Assembly: GCA_018241725.1 (NCBI GenBank) | Contig: JAFEDI010000080.1 | Coordinates: forward strand, 62,001-126,000 | DNA length: 64,000 bases | Source of the DNA: Pseudomonadota bacterium | Lineage (GTDB): Bacteria > Pseudomonadota > Gammaproteobacteria > Burkholderiales > Rhodocyclaceae | Direction of reading: 5' to 3' | The notes under the pieces: generated by a model | What the model was told of the DNA's origin: nothing | What the model saw: the letters and a program-made list of their open reading frames with translations, nothing else | The model's database searches: none | In this document: in pieces, positions 55,931-64,000 of the stretch | How positions within the stretch are numbered: position 1 is the stretch's first letter | How the letters are laid out: each line of letters begins with the position of its first letter | Program-made: the position numbers and the translations under genes

Positions 55931-57171
55931 GCGTGCAGCCCCCTGCCCTTCGCCACCGCCAGTTCGGCCGCGCTCGGCGGCGCCACCGGCGTGAAGTAGC
56001 CGGCCGCCGTCTTGGCATCCATCTCCACCCGCGCATCGGCGGGAATCAGCTCATCAGGAATCGCCACCTGCTCGACGACCTGGATGCCGGCGGCGGTCAG
56101 CGCCCCATGCTTCATGTTGCTCATCGACGCCCAACGGTCGATACGCGTGATGCCGAGCCAGTGGAAGACGTCCGGCATCAGCTCCTGGAAGCGCATGTCC
56201 TGCACGCCGGCGACGCACTCGGTGCGCTCGAAATAAGTTTCCGCCCGGTCGCCGCCGTACTGGCGCTTGCGGGCGTTATAAACGAGGAACTTGGTCACCT
56301 CGCCGAGGGCGCGGCCCTCCTTGCGGTTGTACACCACCAGGCCGACGCCGCCCCGCTGGGCCATCTCGACGCACACCTCGATGCCGTGGGCAAGATACGG
56401 CCGGCAGGTGCAGATGTCTGAGCCAAACACGTCGGAGCCGTTGCATTCGTCGTGAACCCGACAGGCCACCTGCGTCTCTGGCCGACCAAGCAGGCTCACG
56501 TCGCCGAAGAAATAGAGGGTCATGCCACCGATCGGCGGCAGGAAGACCTTCAGGTCGGGCCGCGTGACGAGCTCCGGGAACATCCCGCCGGTCTGCTCGA
56601 ACAGCGCGCGCCGCAACGCGCTCTCGGTGATGCCGAAGCGCTCCGCCACGCCGGGCAGGTACCACACCGGGTCGATGGCGGCTTTGGTCACGCGCACGTC
56701 GCCGTTGGCTTCGAGGATGTCGCCGTCCGGCACCAGCCGGCCGGCCTCGATGGCATCGCGGAGCTCCGGCATGTTGATGTGGGCGGTAGTCACCGCAATG
56801 GTCGGGCGGATGTCCATGCCCGCCGCGATCTCGGCGGCGAACTCCTGGGCCACCCGGTGCCCCCATGGGTCGAGGGACACGATGCGCCCCGCGTCGGCCC
56901 ACTGGGGATGGGGTCCGATGCCGGTGGCCGGCACGGTGTTGGTGAGGTCCGGCCGGTGGTTGGCCTGCAGGTTGCCGGCCGCCACCGCCAGCGCCCGATA
57001 CACCGAATAGGAACCCGAGTGGGTGCCGATCACGTTGCGCAGCGCCGGTTCGGCCAGGCCCGCCACCAACGGCCCCCGCTCGGCGGCGGTGGCGGCGCCC
57101 CAGCGGATGGTGGATACCGACCGCCCACGGCTGGCACGGGGATGGGAAGTCAGAACGATATGGGACGCCAT
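55927..57171 (-). CDS. urc1: URC1-like protein, GTP cyclohydrolase II family, pyrimidine catabolism
   Basis: 414 residues from the ATG at 57171 with AGGAGCGAAGC upstream; the longer frame to 57291 crosses the operator. The C-terminal half is a RibA-type GTP cyclohydrolase II core: zinc Cys cluster in RVHDECNGSDVFGSDICTCRP, then GVGLVVYNRKEGRALGEVTKF. The N-terminal half (SVSTIRWGAATAAERGPLVAGL, HRPDLTNTVPATGIGP) is specific to URC1. Yeast Urc1 is needed for opening the pyrimidine ring in the URC route; no ribB/DHBP domain or other riboflavin gene is nearby, so riboflavin synthesis is unlikely. First gene of the operon. Confidence 0.9.
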   Translation of the reverse strand: MASHIVLTSHPRASRGRSVSTIRWGAATAAERGPLVAGLAEPALRNVIGTHSGSYSVYRALAVAAGNLQANHRPDLTNTVPATGIGPHPQWADAGRIVSLDPWGHRVAQEFAAEIAAGMDIRPTIAVTTAHINMPELRDAIEAGRLVPDGDILEANGDVRVTKAAIDPVWYLPGVAERFGITESALRRALFEQTGGMFPELVTRPDLKVFLPPIGGMTLYFFGDVSLLGRPETQVACRVHDECNGSDVFGSDICTCRPYLAHGIEVCVEMAQRGGVGLVVYNRKEGRALGEVTKFLVYNARKRQYGGDRAETYFERTECVAGVQDMRFQELMPDVFHWLGITRIDRWASMSNMKHGALTAAGIQVVEQVAIPDELIPADARVEMDAKTAAGYFTPVAPPSAAELAVAKGRGLHA

Positions 57172-57188
57172 GCTTCGCTCCTGAAAAC

Positions 57189-57204
57189 CTGACCATATGG
57201 TCAA
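57189..57204. promoter_or_regulatory. RutR operator upstream of the urc operon
   Basis: CTGACCATATGGTCAA matches the E. coli RutR consensus TTGACCA-N2-TGGTCAA at 13 of 14 defined positions and contains a perfect 14-bp palindrome. It starts 18 bp upstream of the urc1 ATG, where binding would block transcription start or early elongation. The regulator is encoded in the operon. Confidence 0.9.
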
Positions 57205-57411
57205 TTTTCTATTAGCGAGTTCCATGCCATCGGAAATCAGCCCGTTTTCAGGCCCGGAATGGGTCAAGCACGCACTATTGCAGTGCACCATCCCGATCTG
57301 GCGAACCCAGTCGGTGCGCGGCGCCCATCGCTTTCACCTGGGATCAGCATGAATCCGGCCCACCTGAAAGCCCAATGCCACCCTTTCACAAAAACATTTA
57401 CACAAATACAA

Positions 57412-57425
57412 TTGATGCCAATCGA
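57412..57425 (+). promoter_or_regulatory. FNR/ANR-like box upstream of Pal-like gene
   Basis: TTGATGCCAATCGA differs from TTGAT-N4-ATCAA in one base. It lies in the 469-bp divergent gap between urc1 and the Pal-like gene (57172-57640), 215 bp from the latter's start, which is far for direct activation. Nothing else besides the RutR site is recognised in that gap. Confidence 0.3.
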
Positions 57426-57640
57426 TAGCTGTAAGCTCAGAACTGACTTCCGTGTGCCCTTCGCCGGCTCCCTGTTGTGACGGATGCGCCCGCATCCACG
57501 AAGCACCGACCGCCCCCGATCGCCTCCCCACCGACCAGGCCCTTGCGCCTGCCCGGACGGCCAGCCTGCCCCGCAGACGTGAAGGCCACGTCAGTACGTC
57601 ATCTCGACCGTTTCCCTCCCACCACTCCTGGAGTTACTCC

Positions 57641-58168
57641 GTGAACAAGTCCCTGTTGTCCACCCTTGCCTGCAGCCTCGTGCTGGCCGCCTGCTCGACC
57701 ACCGCGCAAAAGCCCACCGCCTCGACCGAGCAACCGGTTTCCGCCGCCCAGGCTGCGCCGGCGCCGGTCGCAGCCCCCGGCATGTCCGCCGCCGAACTGG
57801 AAGCCCAGAAGCTGAAGGCCCAGCGTGAAGAACTGGCCAAGAAGAGCGTCTATTTCGCTTTCGACAAGTTCGCCGTGGAGACCAAATACCTTGACGTGGT
57901 GAAGCAGCAGGCCGACTTCCTGAACGGCCATGCCAAGGACGCCGTCACCGTGGAGGGCAACGCCGACGAACGCGGCAGCCGCGAATACAACCTGGCCCTC
58001 GGCCAGAAGCGCGCCGAGTCCGTGCGCAAGGCACTGGTGCTGCAAGGCGTGCCCGATGGCCGTATCGAAGCGGTGAGCTTCGGCTCCGAGAAGCCGCGCG
58101 CAAGCTGTGCCGAGGAACGCTGCTGGGCCGAGAACCGCCGCGTGGACTTCCAGCACAAGGACAAGTAA
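57641..58168 (+). CDS. Pal-like OmpA-family lipoprotein
   Basis: Outer-membrane lipoprotein of 175 residues. The GTG at 57641 has GGAG eight bases upstream; the frame extends to 57452 without signal character. The lipobox LACSLVLAACSTT gives lipidated Cys18. A Pro/Ala-rich linker (20-60) leads to an OmpA/Pal peptidoglycan-binding domain: VYFAFDKFAVETKYLDVVKQQADFLNGH, VEGNADERGSREYNLALGQKRAESVRKALVLQGV, SFGSEKPRASC. Two Cys in CAEERCW may form a disulfide. It stands alone, not in a tol-pal cluster, so it may be a second Pal-type protein. Confidence 0.88.
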   Translation: MNKSLLSTLACSLVLAACSTTAQKPTASTEQPVSAAQAAPAPVAAPGMSAAELEAQKLKAQREELAKKSVYFAFDKFAVETKYLDVVKQQADFLNGHAKDAVTVEGNADERGSREYNLALGQKRAESVRKALVLQGVPDGRIEAVSFGSEKPRASCAEERCWAENRRVDFQHKDK

Positions 58169-58200
58169 GCCGTTCGTCGGCTTCCGTGGGGAAACAGGTC

Positions 58201-59541
58201 GTGAAGCGTACGAAGATCAACCCTCGACGCAGCGGCCTGCTCAGCACGCTCCGCTGGCGGACCCGCATCACCCTCTGGCTGGCCGCACTGGCGGCCGGGG
58301 TGATCGTGGCGGGATTCGCCAAGCTGGCGGAACTGGCGCTCACCCTCTTCGGCGGGCTTTCTTCAGGCAGGCCCTGGCTCCCCTTTCTGCTGACCCCATT
58401 GATCGGCATGAGCACTGTCTGGCTCACCCGACACTACTTCCCCGGAGCCCAGGGCAGCGGCATCCCTCAGGTAATAGCGGCAACGCGCCTGGCCGCACAG
58501 GGAAAGGCAGTCCGGCAACTGGTCTCGCTGCGCATCGCGTTCGGCAAAGTGAGCCTGGGCGCGTTCGCTCTGATCGGCGGCTTCTCCTCCGGTCGTGAAG
58601 GCCCTTCGGTCCAGGTGGCCGCCTCGATCCTCCACGCTGCGCACAAGCTGCTTCCCAATACCCGTGCCTTACGTGCTTCGGATCTCATCCTGGCTGGCGG
58701 AGCGGCAGGTGTCGCCGCGGCCTTCAACACCCCACTCGCGGGCATCGTCTTCGCCGTCGAAGAGCTCGGACGGCGCCTGGAAACCCGGACCAGCGGCGTG
58801 TTGGTCAGCACCATCATCCTGTCGGGGCTGGTCGCCATTGCCTTGCTTGGCAACTACAACTACTTCGGACATGTGAAGGATGGTCGGATCGATCAGTCCT
58901 TGCTGCTTCCCGTCGTAACCGCTGGCGTAGCCTGCGGCGTGTCCGGCGGCCTGTTCAGCCGGCTGATGCTGTTGCCGATGAGCTTTCGGGAACACGTGCT
59001 GTGGCGATGGCGCGAGACGCATCCGATCCTGTTTGCAGGCGGTTGCGGCGTTTTCGTGGCACTCGCCGGTTTCATCAGCGGCGGGGTATCCTACGGCAGC
59101 GGCTATACGATTACCGCCCATGTTGTCGCCGGCCAAATGGAACTCCCCTGGTATGCGGCGCCTTCCCGCTTCCTGGCCACACTGGCCAGCTACTATTCGG
59201 GGATTCCCGGAGGCATCTTCGCCCCCTCGCTGGCCATCGGGGCGGCCATCGGGTCTCCCCTGACGGCCCTGCTCGGTATCGGCGAAGGCATCCCGGCCTT
59301 CATCGCACTGTGCATGGCGGGTTTCCTTGCAGCCGTAACCCAGGCACCAATCACCTCCGCGATCATCGTCATGGAGATGATCGACGGACATGGAATGGTC
59401 ATCAGCCTGATGGCTGTCACGCTGATCGCAAAGGCGATTGCTTCACGCATCAGCCCTGAACTCTATCAGCAACTGGCGCTCGGTTTCCTGCCCAGCCCGC
59501 TGCATGGCCCCGTGCAGCAGCAGCGGCCACCAACGCCTTAG
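58201..59541 (+). CDS. CLC-family chloride/proton transporter
   Basis: Inner-membrane protein of about 446 residues; the GTG at 58201 (GGGGA ten bases upstream) is preferred over the GTG at 58186. CLC signatures: GSGIPQ at 85-90, GREGPSVQ at 131-138 with the gating Glu133, GIPGGIFAPSLAIGA and the preceding YYS. The internal proton Glu appears to be kept (AFNTPLAGIVFAVEELGRRLE, second Glu), which points to an H+/Cl- exchanger rather than a channel. No CBS domains. In other bacteria such proteins aid acid resistance or fluoride export, but fluoride-type CLCs have different motifs. Confidence 0.92.
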   Translation: MKRTKINPRRSGLLSTLRWRTRITLWLAALAAGVIVAGFAKLAELALTLFGGLSSGRPWLPFLLTPLIGMSTVWLTRHYFPGAQGSGIPQVIAATRLAAQGKAVRQLVSLRIAFGKVSLGAFALIGGFSSGREGPSVQVAASILHAAHKLLPNTRALRASDLILAGGAAGVAAAFNTPLAGIVFAVEELGRRLETRTSGVLVSTIILSGLVAIALLGNYNYFGHVKDGRIDQSLLLPVVTAGVACGVSGGLFSRLMLLPMSFREHVLWRWRETHPILFAGGCGVFVALAGFISGGVSYGSGYTITAHVVAGQMELPWYAAPSRFLATLASYYSGIPGGIFAPSLAIGAAIGSPLTALLGIGEGIPAFIALCMAGFLAAVTQAPITSAIIVMEMIDGHGMVISLMAVTLIAKAIASRISPELYQQLALGFLPSPLHGPVQQQRPPTP

Positions 59542-59551
59542 CAAGCGATTA

Positions 59552-59917
59552 TCACGCGCCACTGTGCGACCTCCCACTGGCCAGTGTGCCGTGGGCTTGA
59601 GCCTCGGCCCACAGGGCTCGCGCGAAGGTTTTCCAGATCACCCCGCCGTGGCTCTCGAAGCCAACGCTGGCGCTCTCCTGCATCGTGCGGAGCATTAACG
59701 CCGCCAGGCCGAACAGCTCGACCTTGGCGAGCAGTTGGTAGTCGATGGGCGTCGCCATCGCCCGCTGGACGTCCGACGACACGTGTTCGATCGCCTCCCG
59801 CGCCAGCGCCCGCACCTGCTCCGCATTGCTCCAGTCGATACCGAGGGCCACCCCTCGGCGCTCGATCTCGCGCTCGATGTCCTGAGTGTCCTGAAGATAG
59901 TTCTCAAAACCGGCCAT
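59552..59917 (-). CDS. Hypothetical cytosolic protein
   Basis: Not recognised. The ATG at 59917 follows AGGAACCATTCA and gives 121 residues, largely helical, without signal peptide or membrane span: MAGFENYLQDTQDIEREIER, DWSNAEQVRALAREAIEH, LLAKVELFGLAALMLRTMQES, GVIWKTFARALWAEAQ. It is 104 bp downstream of, and on the same strand as, the gamma-glutamyl hydrolase gene, and convergent with the CLC gene (10-bp gap). Codon pattern is normal for the window, so it is likely real. Confidence 0.65.
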   Translation of the reverse strand: MAGFENYLQDTQDIEREIERRGVALGIDWSNAEQVRALAREAIEHVSSDVQRAMATPIDYQLLAKVELFGLAALMLRTMQESASVGFESHGGVIWKTFARALWAEAQAHGTLASGRSHSGA

Positions 59918-60021
59918 TGAATGGTTCCTGTATTGGAGGCGAACCGGCTGGCCGTCTCATGATTGGATATCGGGTGGAGCCTTCTCGCTCAGAATTGGTT
60001 CCGGAACGGACGACGAACGGC

Positions 60022-60801
60022 TCAGCGCCCCCGTGCCGCCGCGGAGAAGGCATCGAGCAGCGGCAGGCAGTCGAGCAGATCGGACCTTCCCGGCGTGTGG
60101 AATTCGGGATGCCACTGCACACCGACCAGGAAACTGCGGCCGGAGTGGCGGATCGCCTCCACCATACCATCCTCGGACGACACTGCCTCGACGACCAGAT
60201 CACGGCCCACCGTCTTCACGCCCTGATGGTGGATGGACACCACTCGGCCGCCCTCGGCGCTTCCGAACCAGCGCTCGAACTGGCCCTTCTCCTCAAAGCG
60301 CACCGAATGGTGGTGCAGATCGTAGGCCTCGGCCTGATGCATCGCCGAACCGCCGAACTGGGTCGGAATGTCCTGGTACAGCGAACCGCCGAAGGCCACA
60401 TTGATCAGCTGCATACCACGGCAGATACCGAGCACCGGCTTGCCGAGCTCGACGAACTCGTGCAGCAGCTCCATCTCGTACGCATCACGGACCCGATCGC
60501 CGGTCCACTCCTCCTTCAGCGGCTGCTCGCCGTAGGCTTCCGGACTCACGTCCGCGCCGCCCTGCAACACCAGGCCATCGAGGTATTCGGCGTAATCGCG
60601 CAGACGGATGCTGCTGCGGTGGATCGGCCCGTCCTTCAGGATGGACGGCACCATCAGCACCAGCACGTCCCGCGACATGAGCCACTGGGCGATGGATTGC
60701 TCGAGCACCTGCAGGGTCTTCGAGTCAAGGCCCGTCGCCCCGGCCTTCGGATGGAACAGGCGGGCCGACAGCCCGATCCGGATCGTCTTGGTCCTTGCCA
60801 C
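60022..60801 (-). CDS. Gamma-glutamyl-GABA hydrolase-like class I glutamine amidotransferase (PuuD/peptidase C26)
   Basis: Cytosolic hydrolase of 259 residues from the GTG at 60801 (AAGGAGAGCGAGC upstream). The catalytic Cys is in PVLGICRGMQLINVAFGGSLYQDI near 122-145, and the His/Glu pair in GVQWHPEFH near 230. This is the C26 family, which cuts gamma-glutamyl bonds (for example gamma-glutamyl-GABA in putrescine breakdown). No other puu genes are present, so the physiological substrate is open. It lies downstream of the MarR gene on the same strand (36-bp gap). Confidence 0.87.
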   Translation of the reverse strand: MARTKTIRIGLSARLFHPKAGATGLDSKTLQVLEQSIAQWLMSRDVLVLMVPSILKDGPIHRSSIRLRDYAEYLDGLVLQGGADVSPEAYGEQPLKEEWTGDRVRDAYEMELLHEFVELGKPVLGICRGMQLINVAFGGSLYQDIPTQFGGSAMHQAEAYDLHHHSVRFEEKGQFERWFGSAEGGRVVSIHHQGVKTVGRDLVVEAVSSEDGMVEAIRHSGRSFLVGVQWHPEFHTPGRSDLLDCLPLLDAFSAAARGR

Positions 60802-60837
60802 GCTCGCTCTCCTTCCGGGGCCTGCGCCCCGTAACAT

Positions 60838-61350
60838 CTACAGATCGGCCAGCGGCTTGTCGACGCTCCGCTCGTCACGCGTCTTCAACTGGCCGATCAC
60901 GCTGGCCAGCCCGGCCTGGAGCCGCAGCAATTCTTCCTCGGACAAGCCTTGCAGGGCCTCCGGCAAGACGCCCTCGGCCGGGCCGGGTGCCGTCTGCAGC
61001 ACGTCCGCCGCACTGTCGCTGACCTGCAGGCCGACCCGACGCTGGTCTTCCGGCTTGCGGCGCTTCGTCACCAAGCCGCGGGTCTCCAGCTTGTCCACCA
61101 ACTGACTACATGTGGACTGATGGATCGACAAACGGCCCGCCAGTTCCGATACGCCAATACCCGGCGCACGGGCGATCTCATGCAGCAGCCACAGCTGGGA
61201 GCCCGATACGCCGCAGGTCTGCTCGACCTCGCGGAAATGCTGCTTCACTGAACCATAGATGAGACGGAACTGTTTGAGGACCGCAAAGGCCAACGATTCC
61301 TCTGCGGAGTTTGTGGCGAGCGCCTTGGAGTTGGAGTTTGCTAAATTCAT
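60838..61350 (-). CDS. MarR-family transcriptional regulator
   Basis: Winged-helix regulator of 170 residues: helices FAVLKQFRLIYGSVKQHFREVEQTCGVSGSQLWLLHEI, recognition part GIGVSELAGRLSIHQSTCSQLVDKLETRGLVTKRRKPEDQRRVGLQVSD, then a C-terminal dimer helix. The ligand is unknown. It probably controls itself and the hydrolase behind it; the 115-bp AT-rich gap upstream (61351-61465) holds direct repeats AATTCATTTAC and AATTCAGTTTAC that could be its site. Confidence 0.88.
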   Translation of the reverse strand: MNLANSNSKALATNSAEESLAFAVLKQFRLIYGSVKQHFREVEQTCGVSGSQLWLLHEIARAPGIGVSELAGRLSIHQSTCSQLVDKLETRGLVTKRRKPEDQRRVGLQVSDSAADVLQTAPGPAEGVLPEALQGLSEEELLRLQAGLASVIGQLKTRDERSVDKPLADL

Positions 61351-61465
61351 TTACCGAAATTATATTTATACCAATTCAGTTTACTCAAGACAGTTCCGCG
61401 TTCCCGGCCGCCATCGCCAGATCCCGGAGGCTGTCACACCCATCCAGAACTCTCAGGAAGCACCC

Positions 61466-62080
61466 ATGCCTGCAACCGCCCCCGGCCTGCCCGACCGCGC
61501 CGCCGGCTCGCTGCGCCGCCTTCGCGACGCTCTCTTCCCCTTTGCCTGTGGCCTGCTGGCCATGGGCGGACTTCTCCTGACAAACAACGGTCTGGCCGGC
61601 GCCCCGGATCCGGGCAGCGCCATCGCATCGAGCACCCTCACCGTACAGCCCACCGGCTGGCGCAGTCTGGCCGGAGAAATCGCCCGCCTGGCCCGCGCCG
61701 TCGGCCTGAAGGCCGCCTGGCAGGACGATGCACGGTCAATCAACCTGACCGTCGACACGACCCAGGCCTTCGAGAACCGCCAGGCACAGCTGAGCCCCGC
61801 CTACACCTCGCTGCTCGGCGAGATCGCGCTGCTGGTGCAGGCCCGGCCGGAGATCCGCCTGATCATGACCGGCTTCGGCAACAGCCCGGCCACCCAGTAC
61901 AACCCCGTCCTCTTCGGCCGGCGCCTGCGAGCCCTGCAGGTCTTCTTTGCCGAACACGGCATCGCGATCGGCCAGATCGAAACGCTGGTCAAGGACGTGG
62001 ATGAGGCGGGCAGTCACGACACGCCGTCCGGCCGCACCGCGCCCGGACGGCTGATCAGCCTGCGCTTCGCACCGGCCTGA
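61466..62080 (+). CDS. Membrane-anchored OmpA-like protein
   Basis: 204 residues from the ATG at 61466 (CAGGAAGCACCC upstream); the frame runs back to 61259 through the MarR gene and its promoter, which is rejected. A signal anchor ([22 protein letters not shown], about 22-43) is followed by a divergent OmpA C-terminal domain: [61 protein letters not shown]. The NxxLxxxR peptidoglycan-binding core is altered ([12 protein letters not shown]). Role unknown. Its end overlaps the convergent purT gene by 26 bp. Confidence 0.7.
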   Translation: MPATAPGLPDRAAGSLRRLRDALFPFACGLLAMGGLLLTNNGLAGAPDPGSAIASSTLTVQPTGWRSLAGEIARLARAVGLKAAWQDDARSINLTVDTTQAFENRQAQLSPAYTSLLGEIALLVQARPEIRLIMTGFGNSPATQYNPVLFGRRLRALQVFFAEHGIAIGQIETLVKDVDEAGSHDTPSGRTAPGRLISLRFAPA

Positions 62081-63275
62081 CCTTGCTGGCGGCAAGCCCC
62101 GCCCGCACCCGCGCCTCTTCCACATCGGCACCATTGGCCACCGCGACGCCCATGCGGCGCCGCGCAAAGGCCTCCGGCTTGCCGAACAGGCGCAGGTCGG
62201 TGCGCGGCACGGCCAGCGCATCGGCCACGCCTTCGAAGACGATGCCGTCGGCCTCCATCCCACCATAGATCACCGCGGACGCCCCTGGCTCGCGCAGGCT
62301 CACGTCCACCGGTAGCCCGAGAATCGCCCGCGCATGCAGTTCGAACTCGGAGAAGCGCTGGGAACACAAAGTGACCAGGCCGGTGTCGTGGGGGCGCGGG
62401 CTCACTTCCGAGAACCACACCATGTCGCCCTTCACAAACAGTTCGACACCGAACAGGCCACGCCCGCCCAGATTGGCGGTAACCGCGCCGGCGATCTCCC
62501 GCGAGCGCTCGAGAGCCACCGGGCTCATCGCCTGGGGCTGCCAGGATTCGACGTAGTCACCGGAGACCTGCACATGGCCGATGGGATCGCAGAAATAGGT
62601 CTGCACGGAGCCGCTGGCATCACAGGCGCGCACGGTGAGCTGAGTGATCTCGTAATCGAAATCGATGAAACCCTCGACGATGACCCGTCCCTGATTCACC
62701 CGCCCGCCGGCAGCAGCGTAGTCCCAGGCCTTCTGCACGTCGTCCGGCCCCTTCAGCAGCGATTGGCCCTTGCCGGAGGACGACATCACCGGCTTGACGA
62801 TGCACGGATAGCCGATCGCCGGCTGGCCGTCGGTGCCGTCGATAGCGGCCTTCAGCTCGGCCAGGGAGTCGGCGAAGCGATAGGGCGACGTGGCCAGCCC
62901 CAGTTCCTCGGCTGCCAGGCGACGGATGCCTTCGCGGTTCATCGTCAGGCGCGCGGCACGGGCGGTGGGAATCACCTCGGACAGCCCTTCGGCTTCGATC
63001 TCGACGAGCGTGTCGGTGGCAATCGCCTCGATCTCCGGCACAATCAGGTGCGGCTTCTCCTTTTCGACCAGTGCGCGCAGCGCGGCGCCATCGGTCATCG
63101 GAATCACGTGGGCACGGTGCGCCACCTGATGACCCGGCGCATTCGGATAACGGTCAACTGCGATCGTCTCCACCCCAAGGCGCTGCAGGGCGATCAGCAC
63201 CTCCTTACCGAGTTCGCCGGAGCCCAGCAGCATCACGCGCTGGGCGGAGGGAGAAAGGGGGGTTCCAAGGTGCAT
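62055..63275 (-). CDS. purT: Formate-dependent phosphoribosylglycinamide formyltransferase PurT
   Basis: ATP-grasp enzyme of 406 residues that makes formyl-GAR from GAR, formate and ATP in purine synthesis, the alternative to folate-dependent PurN. Conserved parts: [107 protein letters not shown] and [13 protein letters not shown]-like [20 protein letters not shown] at 63311-63306 on the minus strand could be its -10, next to the upstream terminator. Confidence 0.96.
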   Translation of the reverse strand: MHLGTPLSPSAQRVMLLGSGELGKEVLIALQRLGVETIAVDRYPNAPGHQVAHRAHVIPMTDGAALRALVEKEKPHLIVPEIEAIATDTLVEIEAEGLSEVIPTARAARLTMNREGIRRLAAEELGLATSPYRFADSLAELKAAIDGTDGQPAIGYPCIVKPVMSSSGKGQSLLKGPDDVQKAWDYAAAGGRVNQGRVIVEGFIDFDYEITQLTVRACDASGSVQTYFCDPIGHVQVSGDYVESWQPQAMSPVALERSREIAGAVTANLGGRGLFGVELFVKGDMVWFSEVSPRPHDTGLVTLCSQRFSEFELHARAILGLPVDVSLREPGASAVIYGGMEADGIVFEGVADALAVPRTDLRLFGKPEAFARRRMGVAVANGADVEEARVRAGLAASKVRPVRSAG

Positions 63276-63310
63276 GGCGGGCTCCGCGTCGATTGAGAGG
63301 CCGCGATTAT

Positions 63311-63342
63311 ACGGACTGCCCGCCCTGGGGCGGGCAGTCCGT
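63311..63342 (-). terminator. Hairpin terminator of chemoreceptor gene
   Basis: Perfect 14-bp arms ACGGACTGCCCGCC / GGCGGGCAGTCCGT around a CTGG loop, 17 bp after the stop of the chemoreceptor gene read on the minus strand and before purT. There is no T run, yet the stem is very stable. Confidence 0.65.
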
Positions 63343-63358
63343 ACTCGCCATCCCCGTG

Positions 63359-64000
63359 TCAGGAAACGCGGAAGCGGCCGATCTGCTGCTTCAGGTTGGT
63401 GGCGATCCCCTCCAGCTGGTGGGCGATAGCCGTGGTGTCGCGGATGGTGCCGGTGGTGTCCTCCACCATGCCGGCGATCTGCTCGACCCGCTGGGCGATG
63501 GCCGTGCTCGCCGCGCTCTGTTCGCGGGTCGCATCCGCCACGTCACCGACCCGCTGCAGCGTGGCCCGCGCCCCCGCCTCGATGGACTTCAACAACTCGG
63601 CAGCAGACGAAGCCAGTTCAACACCTTCCTGCACTTCCGGCAACGCCGCATTCATCGCATCGACGGCCCCACCCGTATCGCCCTGAATACCGACGATCAT
63701 CTGCTCGATCTCGGTCGTCGCAGCGGAGGTCCGCTCGGCGAGCTTGCGCACTTCGTCTGCCACCACCGCAAAGCCGCGCCCCTGCTCGCCGGCCCGTGCC
63801 GCCTCGATGGCCGCATTGAGCGCCAGGAGGTTGGTCTGGCCGGCGATATCCTTGATCACATTTGCGATCGACGACACTTGGCGTGCCCGTTCTTCAAGAG
63901 CCCGGATGCGGCCCGAAGCATCGGTGACGGTATCCGAAATCTTGCGGATCGCCGATGCTGCCAGACCGACCCGCGTCGAACCCTCCCCGGCCAGTTCGAC
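63359..64000 (-). CDS. Methyl-accepting chemotaxis protein (5' part beyond window)
   Basis: Only the C-terminal 213 residues are visible; the frame is open to the window edge. It is the signalling domain: [81 protein letters not shown], with methylation-region helices and a C-terminus ([11 protein letters not shown]) typical of MCPs. The hairpin tip is nearly the same as in the chemoreceptor at 34031, as usual. The sensor part cannot be judged. Confidence 0.92.
   Translation of the reverse strand, partial: VELAGEGSTRVGLAASAIRKISDTVTDASGRIRALEERARQVSSIANVIKDIAGQTNLLALNAAIEAARAGEQGRGFAVVADEVRKLAERTSAATTEIEQMIVGIQGDTGGAVDAMNAALPEVQEGVELASSAAELLKSIEAGARATLQRVGDVADATREQSAASTAIAQRVEQIAGMVEDTTGTIRDTTAIAHQLEGIATNLKQQIGRFRVS

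Noticed and set aside
55927-57171. Riboflavin biosynthesis ribA
   Set aside because: Although the GTP cyclohydrolase II core is clear, the extra N-terminal half, the DUF1688 partner, upp and the RutR site point to URC1; no rib genes are near.

Overview
The window is 64 kb of GC-rich bacterial chromosome. The gene content suggests a respiratory, metabolically versatile betaproteobacterium, most like the Rhodocyclales (Azospira/Dechlorosoma/Thauera-type). The indications are a PQQ-dehydrogenase accessory cluster under sigma-54 control, several small c-type cytochromes, a cytochrome-type fatty acid cis/trans isomerase, many RND pumps and TonB receptors, and strong GC codon bias that produces very long antisense shadow ORFs. 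No rRNA, tRNA, CRISPR array, phage or insertion sequence was seen. The genus is an inference; no marker gene is present.

Layout. 1-2.2 kb: 5' part of fadE (beta-oxidation), with a PsrA/FadP-like operator. 2.2-11.8 kb: a quinoprotein-linked region. Two AcoR-type enhancer-binding proteins are each divergent from a c-type cytochrome transcription unit: a pedF/binding protein/beta-propeller operon with a consensus -24/-12 promoter, and a cytochrome c551 gene with a probable one. A lipoprotein, another cytochrome and an orphan NarL-type histidine kinase follow. 12-18.3 kb: GNAT acetyltransferase, cti, then a Fur-box-preceded TonB receptor and PepSY protein pair. 18.4-26.1 kb: an unknown secreted protein, a bestrophin, and a CzcBA-DUF3240-CzcC heavy-metal RND operon with a PmrA/QseB-type box. 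26.1-27.8 kb: VOC protein, WYL regulator and YkgJ protein. 28-32.1 kb: a Fiu-like receptor, PiuC dioxygenase and FMN alpha-hydroxy-acid oxidase. 32.2-37.3 kb: LysR/TauE pair, chemoreceptor and patatin phospholipase. 37.4-46.5 kb: an mdtABC/muxABC-type RND operon with its outer-membrane channel, preceded by CpxR-like repeats. 46.7-49.9 kb: a second TonB receptor/PepSY pair. 50-52.1 kb: Met-rich secreted protein, 2H phosphoesterase and a 353-bp tandem repeat full of DnaA boxes. 52.1-57.2 kb: a tight operon urc1-urc4-upp-rutR-codA preceded by a textbook RutR operator. 57.6-64 kb: Pal-like lipoprotein, CLC transporter, gamma-glutamyl hydrolase/MarR, OmpA-like protein, purT and a partial chemoreceptor.

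Most unusual parts. (i) The URC-type pyrimidine catabolic operon combines a GTP-cyclohydrolase-II-like URC1, a DUF1688 URC4, uracil phosphoribosyltransferase and cytosine deaminase with a RutR-type regulator and operator. (ii) The DnaA-box cluster lies between convergent genes, far from any dnaA in the window. (iii) The two sigma-54 activator/promoter pairs sit back to back. (iv) The mdtB-mdtC gap can fold in mutually exclusive ways around the mdtC ribosome binding site. (v) A flavin-dependent hydroxy-acid oxidase is translationally coupled to a siderophore receptor/PiuC unit.

All calls rest on reading the sequence and remembered family features; no database search was run.
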